Shown here: piece by piece, positions 8,535-17,082 of the stretch | How the letters are laid out: every line of letters begins with the position of its first letter | Numbering within the stretch: the first letter of the stretch is position 1 | From: Kumtagia yinganensis | GTDB taxonomy: Bacteria; Pseudomonadota; Alphaproteobacteria; Rhizobiales; Rhizobiaceae | Assembly: GCF_040081985.1 (NCBI RefSeq) | Contig: NZ_JBEBMH010000020.1 | Coordinates: 1 to 64,000 of the forward strand | Direction: 5' to 3' | DNA: 64,000 nucleotides | Notes under the pieces: model-generated | Told to the model about the DNA's origin: nothing | Seen by the model: the letters and a program-made list of their open reading frames with translations, nothing else | Databases searched by the model: none | Made by a program: the position numbers and the translations under genes

Positions 8535-8846
8535 TCATTCCTTGGGTGGTTGTTCGACTGCTTGCTTGTAGGCAGCGAGCGTCTTCATCCAGAACCGGTC
8601 GAGTTCGTTCCGAAGAGCCGCCAGTCCCTCGCGCTCGACGTGGTAGATTCGTTGCTTTCCAGCCGGCGTGTCGGCCACGAGCTTTGCCTTCTTAAGCACC
8701 TTGAGGTGCTGAGAAACCGCCGACCGGGTCACCGGCAGAACACGAGCCACGTCGGTGACCGAGCGAGGATGCTCGGCCAACAGTTCGAAGATCGTGCGCC
8801 TGGTCGGGTCACCCAGGGCGGTCCAGCTGTGATTCGTATTAGTCAC
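8535..8846 (-). CDS. ArsR-family winged-helix repressor
   Basis: The protein has 103 residues with the classic ArsR-like pattern ALGDPTRRTIFELLAEHP, a recognition helix VTRSAVSQHLKVLKKAKLV and a wing AGKQRIYHVE. There is no cysteine cluster, so it is unlikely to be a metal sensor. It belongs to the subgroup that pairs with SRPBCC proteins. The start is a GTG at 8846 that lies inside one of two palindromes (8839-8871), with no evident Shine-Dalgarno sequence, so the transcript may be leaderless and autorepressed. Confidence 0.85.
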   Translation of the reverse strand: MTNTNHSWTALGDPTRRTIFELLAEHPRSVTDVARVLPVTRSAVSQHLKVLKKAKLVADTPAGKQRIYHVEREGLAALRNELDRFWMKTLAAYKQAVEQPPKE

Positions 8847-8871
8847 GACTAACGTGTTAGCATCTACTAAC
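8839..8871 (-). promoter_or_regulatory. Tandem palindromic operator of the ArsR-SRPBCC operon
   Basis: Two palindromes sit side by side at the 5' end of the repressor gene: ttagtcacgactaa (8839-8852) and gttagcatctactaac (8856-8871). Both carry TTAG/CTAA half-sites. The first overlaps the GTG start codon. This arrangement fits autorepression by the adjacent ArsR-type protein; binding itself is inferred. Confidence 0.6.
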
Positions 8872-9054
8872 GCGAAGAGTCAAGCCGAGGTTGCCGCCCG
8901 CGTCTCGCGCGCGAACTGGCGCGCGGCTTCCGGTTCTTGAGGATGTCAACAGCGGGTTGCGTAGCGGGGTTACGTCGAGTTGCGCTTGGCTCTTCTCGCG
9001 CACTCAAAAATACTGACGCGTCACAAAGCGGCGATACGCTCCACTGCATCAGGG

Positions 9055-9420
9055 ATCCGATGAAACGGTGGGCATGCTAGAGGCCGCCCGCGTGCAGGGT
9101 CAGTTCGAGCCGGTCCTGGAGAAGTTGCTTTACGAACAGCCGAAGTGGGCCGTGCATGGCGCGCCTGACCCCGAGGCGGCATGACGGTTCGTGGGCGAGG
9201 CAGGCCTGGATGTCGCCAAAGGGGCGCAACGACGCGAAGGCCGCCCCGGCGGTCGGCGCCGTCCTCAACCAGGACGTCGAAAGACATGAAGGCGATCAAC
9301 CTGCAAGGCACGCCCACCTTCTTCGTTAACGGGAAGCCGCTGACGTCCTTCGGGCCGCAGCAGTTCTACGATCTGGGAGCCGCCAAAGTGAAGGCAGTGG
9401 AAGGCACTGCCACGCAGTAG
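9055..9420 (+). pseudogene. Decayed DsbA/FrnE-like thioredoxin-fold protein
   Basis: Three pieces of one DsbA-like protein appear in successive frames. First is MLEAARVQGQFEPVLEKLL through WAVHGAPDPEAA, ending at an in-frame TGA (9181-9183). Next comes RFVGEAGLDVAK, then a frame change, then INLQGTPTFFVNGKPLTSFG to the stop at 9420. The GTPTFFVNG motif with its cis-Pro is typical of DsbA-family C-terminal halves. The N-terminal half with the CxxC active site is missing, and a nonsense codon plus at least one frameshift are present. It is therefore a non-functional remnant lying between the SRPBCC operon and the metal ATPase. Confidence 0.7.
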
Positions 9421-9573
9421 TCACTTCGAGAGAGATCGGGCAAGTTGATCGACGATCAGCTTCGCGTCGTCACCCGCTCCCATGACGAGCGCCGAGGCAC
9501 GGTTACGCTGCCACGGGCGTCCAAGGAAGAACAGGCCCGTGACGGGAGACACGTCGCGCGGGTGGACGTCCGT

Positions 9574-11735
9574 TTACTTCCAAGGCCTGTAGGCAAGGAG
9601 CCTGAGCGCGTTGGCTGTGACGAGCACGGTCGCCCCGGTGTCGGCGAGGATCGCCATCCAGAGCGTCGTCACGCCGAAGAGGGTGGTCGCGAAAAACACG
9701 ACCTTCAGGCCCAGCGCGAGCGCGATGTTCTGCCAGATGTTGCGCAGAGTGGCCTGCGAGAGCGAGACGAGGTCGGCCACGCCTTCAACCCGGTCGCGCA
9801 ACAGCGCCGCGTCTGCGGTTTCCAGCGCGACGTCGGTGCCGCCACCCATCGCGATGCCGACGGAGGCGGCCGCCAGCGCGGGCGCGTCATTGATGCCGTC
9901 GCCGACCATGGCAATCGGGCCTGCCTCCTTTAGCCTGCCGATCTCCGCCAGCTTCGCGTCCGGCAGCAGTTCGCCTCGGCCCTCGAGATCGAGACCAGCA
10001 GCGATCGCCGTAGCCGTGCGCTGGTTGTCGCCGGAGAGCATGATGACGTTCACGCCACGGTCCTTGAGCCGCCGCACGCCCTCCGCCGCATCTCCTCGTG
10101 GCTCGTCGCGCAGCGCGATCAGGCCTTCGACCCTCTTGCCCGCGAGAAGGACGACCACCGTCTTCCCTTCCTCTTCCAGCGACAGGATGCGTTGCCGGAC
10201 GCCAACGGAAAGCTCGGTCTCGTCCACCGCGTGGCGAGGAGACCCGACCGACACGAAGCCGGACTTCAGGCGCGCGGTGACCGCCTTACCCGGCACGACG
10301 ATGCCACCGCCGAATGTCGCGGGAAGCTCCAGCGCGCGTTCCTTGGCCGCTGCCACGATGGCGATGCCCAACGGGTGGCTGACGTTGCGCTCCACTGCGG
10401 CTGCCTTGGCCAGCACGTCGTCCTCGGTCCCGGACACCGCCACGATGTCCGTCACCTTGGGATGTCCGCGGGTCAGCGTCCCAGTCTTGTCGAAGGCGAC
10501 CGTGCAGACCCGGCCGAGCGTTTCGAGCGCCGCGCCGCCCTTGATGAGCAGGCCCTGCCGCGCGGCGGCTGCCAGGCCGGAGGCGATCGCCGCGGGAGTG
10601 GAGATCACGAGGGCGCAGGGGCATGCGATCAGCAGCGTGGCGAGGCCGCGGTAGATCCATGTCATCCAGTCGCCGCCTAAAAAGAGAGGGGGACGATGAT
10701 GATGATCGCGGCGACTGCCATCGCGCAGGGTGTGTACCAGCGCGAGAAGCGGTCGATCATGCGCGCCGTGGGAGCCTTCGATTCCTGAGCCTCCTCGACC
10801 ATGTGGATGATGCGCGCGATGGTGTTGTCGGCGGCGACGTGGGTGATCCTGACCTTTAGTTCCCCGTTGGCGTTGATAGCCCCGGCATAGACCTTCGCGC
10901 CAGCTTCCTTCAGCACCGGGACAGACTCGCCCGTGACGCGCGCCTCGTTCACCTCGGACGAGCCTTCCTCGACGATGCCGTCCGAAGGAATCCTGTCGCC
11001 AGGGCGTACCGCGACACGGTCGTCGATGGCGAGCGCCTCGGCGGATACGGTCTCGGTCGTTCCGGACGCGGTCACCCTAAGTGCATGCCGGGGCACGAGA
11101 TCGATCAACGCCTCTATGCCCGCGCGGGCACGTCCTGCCGCAACCGTCTCCAGAAGCTCGCCGACGGCGAACAGGAAGATGACGATCGCGGCTTCTTCCG
11201 CCTCACCTATCGCGACCGCGCCGAGTGCGGCCACCGACATCAGCGTCTCGATGGTGAACGGCGATCCCTGCATCGCCCCAGCGACGGCGCGGCGTGCAAA
11301 AGGAATGACGCTGACCATAGCGGCGGCCGCGAACAGCCACGTGTCGTATTGCGGCAACGCCAGGGAAACGAGAAACGCCGCGGCAAACAAGGTGCCCGTG
11401 ATGAAGACCAGGCGGGCTTTGGCACCTCGCCACAATGGCTCCTTCGTCCGTCTGGCAGGGAGAGAAGGGACGGCTTCGGGAGCCTGGCCGACAGGATGGT
11501 ATCCAAGCGCCCGGACCTTCTCCTCGATCACACGCCGCTGCGTGCGGTCCTGATCGAACTTCAGCGCCAGCGTTCCCGCCTGGTAGCTGACGCTGACTTC
11601 GCTCACCCCTGGCAGCCGCTGCATCGCGGTCTCGATCTTCATCGCGCAGGACGCGCAGTCCATGCCCTTGATCTGCAGCCTGATCTGACTTGCATTTGCC
11701 ACTTCGGTCACCTCGACATCCTCGACGTGACGCAT
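9574..11735 (-). pseudogene. zntA: Zn/Cd/Pb-exporting P1B-type ATPase, split by a frameshift
   Basis: Two adjacent frames together make one P1B-2 ATPase. The upstream piece (10677-11735) has the heavy-metal-associated motif GMDCASC, the first transmembrane segments and the actuator motif ARVTGES. The downstream piece (9574-10665) has CPCALV in the ion path, the phosphorylation motif DKTGTLT, HPLG, GDGINDAP and a DTGAT near the last membrane helix; CPC, a TM7 Lys and DxG are the zinc/cadmium/lead signature. The first frame stops at tttttag near 10677, and a single-base change in the T/C run would restore the reading frame (PL..LGGDWMTWIYRG). It is divergent from a MerR regulator. The MerR-type promoter ends at the annotated ATG, so translation may start at a GTG eight codons later (about 11711), preceded by GAGGA. 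Decay, recoding or a sequencing indel are all possible. Confidence 0.85.
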
Positions 11736-11766
11736 TAGCTAGGGCCTGTAGTCACTACAGGGTCAA
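11736..11766 (-). promoter_or_regulatory. MerR-type promoter/operator of the metal ATPase
   Basis: On the minus strand TTGACC (11761-11766) and TAGCTA (11736-11741) are separated by exactly 19 bp, the over-long spacer characteristic of MerR-activated promoters. The spacer holds the dyad cctgtagtcactacagg (11745-11761). The -10 box abuts the ATG at 11735, so the mRNA would begin inside the annotated start region; this is why a later GTG start is plausible. Binding by the adjacent MerR protein is inferred. Confidence 0.75.
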
Positions 11767-11769
11767 GCT

Positions 11770-12180
11770 ATGAGTGCCAACATTCTGACGATCGGGCATC
11801 TGGCCCGGGAGACGGGGACCAAGGTCGAAACAGTCCGTTTCTACGAGAAGTCCGGGCTGCTTCCGAAGCCAACCCGGACAGAGGGCAACTACCGCTCCTA
11901 TGACCGGGCGCACCTCAACCGCCTGAGCTTCATCCGGCGCGCGCGGGATCTCGGGTTCTCTCTCGACCAGATCCGCGCTCTGCTGGCGCTGTCAGACGAC
12001 CGCGAGCGCTCCTGTTCTGCGGTGGACGAGATAGCCAAGGAGCACCGGGGGGAAGTCGAACGGAAGATCGCCGACCTCCAGTCCCTGAAGAAAGAACTCG
12101 ACCGGATGATCGACCAGTGCGGCTGCGGGGCGGTCGCCGACTGCAGGATTATCGAGTGCTTGTCACCGGTGCAGTCCTAG
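11770..12180 (+). CDS. MerR-family metal-responsive regulator (ZntR/CadR/PbrR type)
   Basis: The protein has 136 residues. The N-terminal MerR helix-turn-helix reads TIGHLARETGTKVETVRFYE, followed by the wing GLLPKPTRTEGNYRSY and a long dimerisation helix. Cysteines in the expected metal-binding positions are one in RSCSAVDEIA and the cluster CGCGAVADC near the C terminus, as in the Pb/Cd/Zn-sensing subgroup. It is divergent from the P1B-2 ATPase across a shared 34-bp region with the dyad, so it should activate ATPase transcription on metal binding. The ligand (Zn, Cd or Pb) cannot be decided from sequence. Confidence 0.88.
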   Translation: MSANILTIGHLARETGTKVETVRFYEKSGLLPKPTRTEGNYRSYDRAHLNRLSFIRRARDLGFSLDQIRALLALSDDRERSCSAVDEIAKEHRGEVERKIADLQSLKKELDRMIDQCGCGAVADCRIIECLSPVQS

Positions 12181-12278
12181 CTAAGGCGGTCAGCGAATTG
12201 GCAACTTGGGGCATTAAACGGACTGGCAGCTTCTCATGAAGAGCAGACACTCACGGCTCCGCGCCAATCCATCAAGAT

Positions 12279-13493
12279 TTATCTCCCCCCGCGCGCAGCC
12301 GCGAACCAGAACCCGACGCACAGCGTCAGCGATCCGATGAAAATCGCGGCGAGCACCGCTTCGTAGCCGCCGCTCGCCTGCCAGAGGACCGCAGCCGCCA
12401 GCGGCGCGCCCGCTTGCATGAGGTTCATCGGCGCGACCAGCGAGCCGTTGACTGCCCCGTAGGCCTCTCGAGTGACCATCTCCGGGACCGCTAGCCCGCG
12501 GACGATCGTGATCATGCCGTTCGCCGCTCCGTAGAAGGCGGCGACGAAGGCGATGACGGCGACTTGGGGCGGCGCGACGGCGAAGCCGATGACGGCCAGC
12601 GGGAACACGACGACGATCGCCGATCCCAGAGTCCGCACGGGAGCCTCGGACGCGAAGGCGTGGATCAGGACGCGGCCGGCCACCTGCGCCGGACCGATGA
12701 CGGACAGCACCATGACAACCCCTGTCGAGTCCAAGCCGCGCTCGAGCAGCAGCGGGTAGAAATGGTAGGTGAGGGACGAGAACGCCGCCGCATAGGAAAT
12801 CCATGCCAGCATGAGCCCCCAGTAGGCGGGCCTGCGCATCGCCGCCCCGACAGCCGCCCGGCCCGCAAGCGGAGCTGCCTCGTCGGGCTGCAGTATCCGG
12901 GCCGGGATGTCCTTCCGCGGGTCGATGGCGAAGAAGTAGAGGCCTCCGCAGACGATGGCGTTCACGCCAGCAATGACGAGCAGCGCGCCGCGCCAGCCCT
13001 GCGTCTCGATCAGGAACTGGATGACCGGGATGAACACGGTGCTGGCGAACCCGCCCCACAGCGTCAGTGCCGTGATGCCCTTGCGAGCGTTCAGCAGCCC
13101 GACGCGCCGAGCAATGACGGCGAAGGCCGGTTCGTAGAGGGTGGCTGCCTGCATGCAGCCAAGTACCGCCAGGACGGAGTAGAAGGCCACGAGTCCTTCA
13201 ACCTGCGACCAGGCGGCAAGCAGGATTCCCGCCAGCACCGAAGCGCCCGACATCAAGAGGCGACCGTAGCCGCGGTCGATCGCGGCTCCCACGGGATAGG
13301 CAGCGGCGCCTGCCAGCAGCATTCCAAGCGTGGCGGCCCCGTAGAGTTCGGTCTTCGACCAGCCGAGGTCCGTCCGCATGGCCTCGGCGATAAGGGGAAA
13401 GCCGTAGAACAGGGTTCCCCAGGAACAGATCTGGGCCGCTCCGAGAGCGCTTATGAACCAGTCGTTTCCTGCTCCCTCAGGGACTGCCCTCAC
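12279..13493 (-). CDS. MFS transporter of an ars-type module
   Basis: The protein has 404 residues with about 12 hydrophobic segments and MFS loop features (DRGYGRLLMSG after TM2, LERGLDSTGVVMVLS in the second half). Its start overlaps the stop of the flavoprotein gene (13490-13493, ATGA), so translation is coupled. An ArsR regulator sits upstream of both. Regulator, flavoprotein and MFS in this order occur in arsenic-resistance clusters, where the MFS is thought to export an arsenical; the substrate here is inferred. A homologous C-terminal fragment lies outside the island at 53465-53815. Confidence 0.82.
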   Translation of the reverse strand: MRAVPEGAGNDWFISALGAAQICSWGTLFYGFPLIAEAMRTDLGWSKTELYGAATLGMLLAGAAAYPVGAAIDRGYGRLLMSGASVLAGILLAAWSQVEGLVAFYSVLAVLGCMQAATLYEPAFAVIARRVGLLNARKGITALTLWGGFASTVFIPVIQFLIETQGWRGALLVIAGVNAIVCGGLYFFAIDPRKDIPARILQPDEAAPLAGRAAVGAAMRRPAYWGLMLAWISYAAAFSSLTYHFYPLLLERGLDSTGVVMVLSVIGPAQVAGRVLIHAFASEAPVRTLGSAIVVVFPLAVIGFAVAPPQVAVIAFVAAFYGAANGMITIVRGLAVPEMVTREAYGAVNGSLVAPMNLMQAGAPLAAAVLWQASGGYEAVLAAIFIGSLTLCVGFWFAAARGGR

Positions 13494-14902
13494 GCGGCGC
13501 TCCGGCAGCAGGAATCAACTGCGGCGGCTGGCTCGGGAGTTTTCTCCGAGCAGCCGCAGCCGGCTTCGCCCTTTTCTTTCGCGATGGCATCGTCGGCGCA
13601 GCACGCATCCGCGCCCACGGGAGCCGGGCCGCCGCAGCACGAGGAGGCGTGCGATGCCGCAGGTGCACTGCATACCCCCGTCTCCGGGAGCACAAGGCGA
13701 ACTTCCCGGGCCGCGGCACGGTCGCCAGCGATCTCGGCGACGACGGACCTTACCTGTTCGTACCCGGTAGCCATCAGGAAGGTCGGCGCGCGGCCGTAGG
13801 ATTTCGAGCCGACGATCACCAAGCCGGGTTCCGGATGCGCGAGTTCATCAATGCCGTGCGGCGGGACCGTGCCGCAGGAATGGAAGTTCGGATCGATCAA
13901 GGGCGCGAGTGCCGGCGGCGCCTCGACGGCCGGGTCGAGCGCGAGACGCACCTCGCGGAGGAAGGAGAAGTCGGGGCGGAATCCCGTTGCGACCACAATC
14001 CGATCGACCTCTTCTTTCACCGAGACATTGTCCAGCGTCGCGGTCACCACCAGACGTCCACCGGACTCCACGACGCGTTCGGCCGCGAACGGGGCGAGCA
14101 TCCGGAGCCGTCCCGCGTCGATGGCTTCCTTCGCCGCGAGGCCGAGTGCTCCGCGCTCGGGGAGTTGGTCGTTCAGCCCGCCGCCGAGCAGCTTCCCGAT
14201 ACGGTGCCGACGAAGCGCCCACAGGACCTCCGTCCTCGGCGCCTCTGCCTGCAGCTCAAGCAGGGCGAGCGCGATGTTGATGGCGGAATGCCCGCTGCCG
14301 ACTACCAACACCCGCTTGCCCGCATAGAACTCGCGTTTCGCTCCGGCGACATCGGGAATGCCGTAGGCGATCCGGTCGGAAGCCTCGGCCTCGCCGGGTA
14401 CTGGAAGGCCGCCGACGCCCATCGGGTTGGGTTTCCGCCATGTGCCGGAAGCGTCGATTACAGCCCGCGCCACCAAACGGTGCTCGCCTGCCCTGTCCCG
14501 ATAGCGGATGACGAACGGAGCATCCGCCCGTCCGTCGTTCGACATCAGGTCGTGGCCGAGGCGAGTGATCCCCGTCACTTCCGCGCCGAGACGAAGCCCG
14601 GCCGCGATAGACGGCACCTTCGACAGCGGCTCGAGGTACTGGTTGACGATCTCCTGACCTGTAGGCAGGTAGCCGCCAGCGGGAGCCGCGACGCCTTCGT
14701 CGGCCAAGAGCGCCCGGGCGGCCTCGTCCACGTTGTAGTCCCATGGTGAGAACACCCGGACATGTCCCCATTCCAGGAGCGCGGCGCCGACACGAGCGCC
14801 CTGCTCGAAAACGACGGGTCGCAGGCCTCTTTCAACAAGGCGGGCGGCGGCCGCGAGGCCAACCGGACCGGCACCGACGACGGCAATGGGGAGATCGGTC
14901 AT
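13490..14902 (-). CDS. Flavin-dependent monooxygenase-like protein with Cys-rich tail (ArsO-like)
   Basis: The protein has 470 residues. The FAD-binding motif is VVGAGPVGLAAAARL at the N terminus, a second dinucleotide motif VVGSGHSAINIAL lies mid-protein, and an ATGFRPD motif is followed by GRAPTFLMATGYEQ. This is the layout of flavin-containing monooxygenases and ArsO proteins of ars operons. The last 60 residues are unusual: they hold about ten cysteines (SSCCGG, ACCAD, GCGCSE, DSCCRS) and could bind As(III) or another thiophilic metalloid. It is co-transcribed with the MFS gene by ATGA overlap and lies 63 bp after the arsR stop. Substrate and reaction are inferred. Confidence 0.82.
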   Translation of the reverse strand: MTDLPIAVVGAGPVGLAAAARLVERGLRPVVFEQGARVGAALLEWGHVRVFSPWDYNVDEAARALLADEGVAAPAGGYLPTGQEIVNQYLEPLSKVPSIAAGLRLGAEVTGITRLGHDLMSNDGRADAPFVIRYRDRAGEHRLVARAVIDASGTWRKPNPMGVGGLPVPGEAEASDRIAYGIPDVAGAKREFYAGKRVLVVGSGHSAINIALALLELQAEAPRTEVLWALRRHRIGKLLGGGLNDQLPERGALGLAAKEAIDAGRLRMLAPFAAERVVESGGRLVVTATLDNVSVKEEVDRIVVATGFRPDFSFLREVRLALDPAVEAPPALAPLIDPNFHSCGTVPPHGIDELAHPEPGLVIVGSKSYGRAPTFLMATGYEQVRSVVAEIAGDRAAAREVRLVLPETGVCSAPAASHASSCCGGPAPVGADACCADDAIAKEKGEAGCGCSEKTPEPAAAVDSCCRSAA

Positions 14903-14965
14903 GGCAGCGCTCCTTCTTCGATATTTCTCGCATGTTCGAAATAAGCAGCTAAAAAAGGGGAGCCG

Positions 14966-15301
14966 TCATGCACGCTCCCGCGACCTCCGCCTCGGCTGCG
15001 CTTCCGGCGGGCAGGTACCGTCTGCGCAGCACTCATCCGCGAGGTAGCCGAGCAGCGCCTGCATTGCCGGGTACTGCGCTCGGCAGATCAGGGTTGTCGC
15101 ATGCCGCTCCTGGCTCAACAGCCCGGTGTCCAGCAGCCTTTTGCAGTGATGCGACAGCGTCGAGGCCGGGATGCCAAGCTTGTCCTGGATGCTGCCGACC
15201 GGCAGGCCCTCGGCGCCGGCACGCACCAGGATTCGATAGATGTTGAGCCGCGTCGGGTTTCCGAGCGCTTCAAGCTGGAGGGCTGCCTGCTGGAGTTTCA
15301 T
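14966..15301 (-). CDS. arsR: ArsR/SmtB-family repressor of the ars-type operon
   Basis: The protein has 111 residues with an ArsR winged helix: LEALGNPTRLNIYRILVRAG, the recognition helix IPASTLSHHCKRLLDTGLL and a wing ERHATTLICRAQYP. The C terminus has DECCADGTC, a Cys cluster that could form a thiol metalloid site. It heads the minus-strand unit arsR-flavoprotein-MFS. A 28-bp dyad lies at 15338-15365, upstream of its ATG, and is the probable autoregulatory operator. Confidence 0.88.
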   Translation of the reverse strand: MKLQQAALQLEALGNPTRLNIYRILVRAGAEGLPVGSIQDKLGIPASTLSHHCKRLLDTGLLSQERHATTLICRAQYPAMQALLGYLADECCADGTCPPEAQPRRRSRERA

Positions 15302-15337
15302 GACCTGAGCCTAATCGCGGGATGCCCATGCGGTCAA

Positions 15338-15365
15338 TTGAATTTCGATGATTGTCGAAATTCAA
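15338..15365 (-). promoter_or_regulatory. ArsR operator dyad
   Basis: A nearly perfect 28-bp inverted repeat has half-sites ttgaatttcga and tcgaaattcaa around a short centre. It lies 37 bp upstream of the arsR start codon, within the expected promoter region. Dyads with ATTTCGA/TCGAAAT arms are a plausible target for ArsR/SmtB repressors; the protein-DNA match is inferred from position. Confidence 0.7.
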
Positions 15366-15551
15366 TTTCCTGATCATCCGCCAGATCGAGTGCTGGTTCA
15401 CTAGCTCCAGCACGTCCTCCGCGCTTTCGACGCGCTCGGAATAGCAGTCGGGCAGACCGCTGAGTGGGACGGAAGGAAACGACTGCGAATGCCATCTTGG
15501 CACGAACTGCGACTACGATCAGGCGGCGCGATTCGGCCCCTTTTCGCTTGA

Positions 15552-16109
15552 TCACAAGGTACTGGCGCCAATCTGTAGTACAGAACCGTAGGTTACCGAT
15601 CCATCATCGTGGGGAATGGCTCCGTCGGTCAGGACGGCGCGTTCGATCCTGTCCGTCCCCATCAGATGGAAGACCTCGGCTCCGCTTGCGAGGAGATGGT
15701 CGGCGATGATCCGCCGATGGCAGCGCCACCAGACGGCCTCGGAGCACATGATAGCGCATCGAAACTCGCTTCCAAGCGCCAGAAGCCGATCAAACCCTGC
15801 CTTGAAGTCCCCGGTGAGGGCGTAGTCCGCATAGTTGTGGAAGCTGCGGTTGCGCCACAAACCATTGGTTTCCGCAGGCACAGCCTCGACCTTCCTGCGT
15901 CGCCCGCCGAGCGGAACGATCAGTTCGTACCTGATCTGCGCTTGGGCCAGCGAACGGGCGAGGTTCTCGCTGTCGAACTGCGGATAGGTTCTTGATCCGG
16001 GCAGCCTGCGGACGTCGACGACCATGCCTATCCTGGCCGCCCGCAGCAGATCGATGAACTCGTCGGCGGTCCGGTTCGAATGTCCGACCGTGAAGAAAGG
16101 GTGGCTCAT
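15552..16109 (-). CDS. DUF488 family protein
   Basis: The protein has 185 residues and matches the DUF488 layout: FFTVGHSNRTADEFIDLLRA at the N terminus, DVRRLPGSRTYPQFD, RYELIVPLGG, and the signature MCSEAVWWRCHRRIIADHL with its Cys-x8-Cys-His centre. The biochemical role of the family is not established; members often travel with stress or resistance genes. It lies 17 bp downstream of a 60-aa gene on the same strand, so they may be co-transcribed. Confidence 0.88.
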   Translation of the reverse strand: MSHPFFTVGHSNRTADEFIDLLRAARIGMVVDVRRLPGSRTYPQFDSENLARSLAQAQIRYELIVPLGGRRRKVEAVPAETNGLWRNRSFHNYADYALTGDFKAGFDRLLALGSEFRCAIMCSEAVWWRCHRRIIADHLLASGAEVFHLMGTDRIERAVLTDGAIPHDDGSVTYGSVLQIGASTL

Positions 16110-16126
16110 TTGGTTCAGGAAGACAG

Positions 16127-16309
16127 CTATTTCTTGCGGTCGCCTCGATCTCCCTGACCGGGTTTCGTGTCGCTCTTCGCCTGCCGCTTCTGGTCCTGGC
16201 CGAGGCTCCGCCCGACATCCTCGACCTCCTTGAAACGGCCTTCGTCGTCGCGGCGGACATATCGTTTGTCGCCGGGTGTCGGTTCGATCAGTTCACGCTT
16301 GGCTGCCAT
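16127..16309 (-). CDS. Small conserved hypothetical protein, 60 aa
   Basis: A highly charged 60-residue protein (MAAKRELIEPTPGDKRYVRR to DRGDRKK) rich in Asp, Lys and Arg, with no hydrophobic segment and a likely disordered tail. GGAGA lies 7 nt before the ATG, supporting translation. It is the first gene before DUF488 on the minus strand. Small proteins of this pattern (GDKRYVRRDDEGRF) are common in rhizobial genomes without known function. Confidence 0.7.
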   Translation of the reverse strand: MAAKRELIEPTPGDKRYVRRDDEGRFKEVEDVGRSLGQDQKRQAKSDTKPGQGDRGDRKK

Positions 16310-16407
16310 CGGGCGTCTCCTTCATTGGCCGACTCCCAACGGACCGGGAATCCTTCTTGTTCCCGATGGCGACAGCGGAGGCCCGTCCAGCATGTCCAGG
16401 CGGCTCT

Positions 16408-17082
16408 TCAGCCTTCCGAGTTCACCTCTTCGTCGATCACCATCCTGTCGAGTGGGATGTCGTGCCATTGCGGATAGATGGTCTGAAGCCTTGCCAGCGC
16501 GTAACCCACGCCGAATGTCAGCGGCCTGCTCGGCATCGCGGCCAGGATGCGGTCGTAGAAGCCGCCGCCATAGCCGAGCCTGAACCCGGCCTCGTCATAG
16601 CCCACCACCGGAGCCACCACGATGTCCGGAAGGGCCGCCACGCCCCCGGCCGGCACCGGAATGTTCCACACGCCCTTCTCCAGCTTCTCGCCAGGAGACC
16701 AGGTGCGGAACTCAAGCGGCCGTCCCTTCTCCAGCACGACGGGAAGGGCAAGTTGACCCCCGCGCGCCGCCACGCTGGAGGCCCATTCCCGGAGGTCCGG
16801 CTCCCCGCGAAACGGCCAGTAGATCCCGACGACGCTGCCCTCGACGGTTCCGATCTCCGCGTCAAGCCGACCGGCTATCCTGCGCGCGGCCTCTGCCCGC
16901 GCATCCGCGGGGATGGCAAGGCGCTCTGCGATGAGACGCTCCCGCTGTGACTTGCGCCAGCGCGCGACATCGATGGCCGTCTGTGCATCGCCCGGAGCGA
17001 TCCCCGAATAGGAAGGATCGAGCTCGTGCATGAAACAGGGTGGAGACGCGTAGCCTGCCGCATCCCTTTGCTTGTCCGTCAT
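16408..17082 (-). CDS. 5-formyltetrahydrofolate cyclo-ligase family protein
   Basis: The protein has 224 residues. The diagnostic motif RLGYGGGFYDRILAA is at about residues 168-182, with the nucleotide-binding start WRKSQRERLIAERLAI and the segment GIYWPFRGEPDLREW. The family converts 5-formyl-THF to 5,10-methenyl-THF using ATP; this version has an N-terminal extension of about 40 residues (PPCFMHELDPSYSG) seen in alphaproteobacterial paralogues. Its ATG overlaps the stop of the upstream MFS gene (17079-17082), so the two are translationally coupled. Confidence 0.88.
   Translation of the reverse strand: MTDKQRDAAGYASPPCFMHELDPSYSGIAPGDAQTAIDVARWRKSQRERLIAERLAIPADARAEAARRIAGRLDAEIGTVEGSVVGIYWPFRGEPDLREWASSVAARGGQLALPVVLEKGRPLEFRTWSPGEKLEKGVWNIPVPAGGVAALPDIVVAPVVGYDEAGFRLGYGGGFYDRILAAMPSRPLTFGVGYALARLQTIYPQWHDIPLDRMVIDEEVNSEG

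Noticed and set aside
9574..11735. Two separate genes for the two ATPase reading frames
   Set aside because: The two products are complementary halves of one P1B ATPase with no overlap or missing segment, so one broken gene is the better reading.
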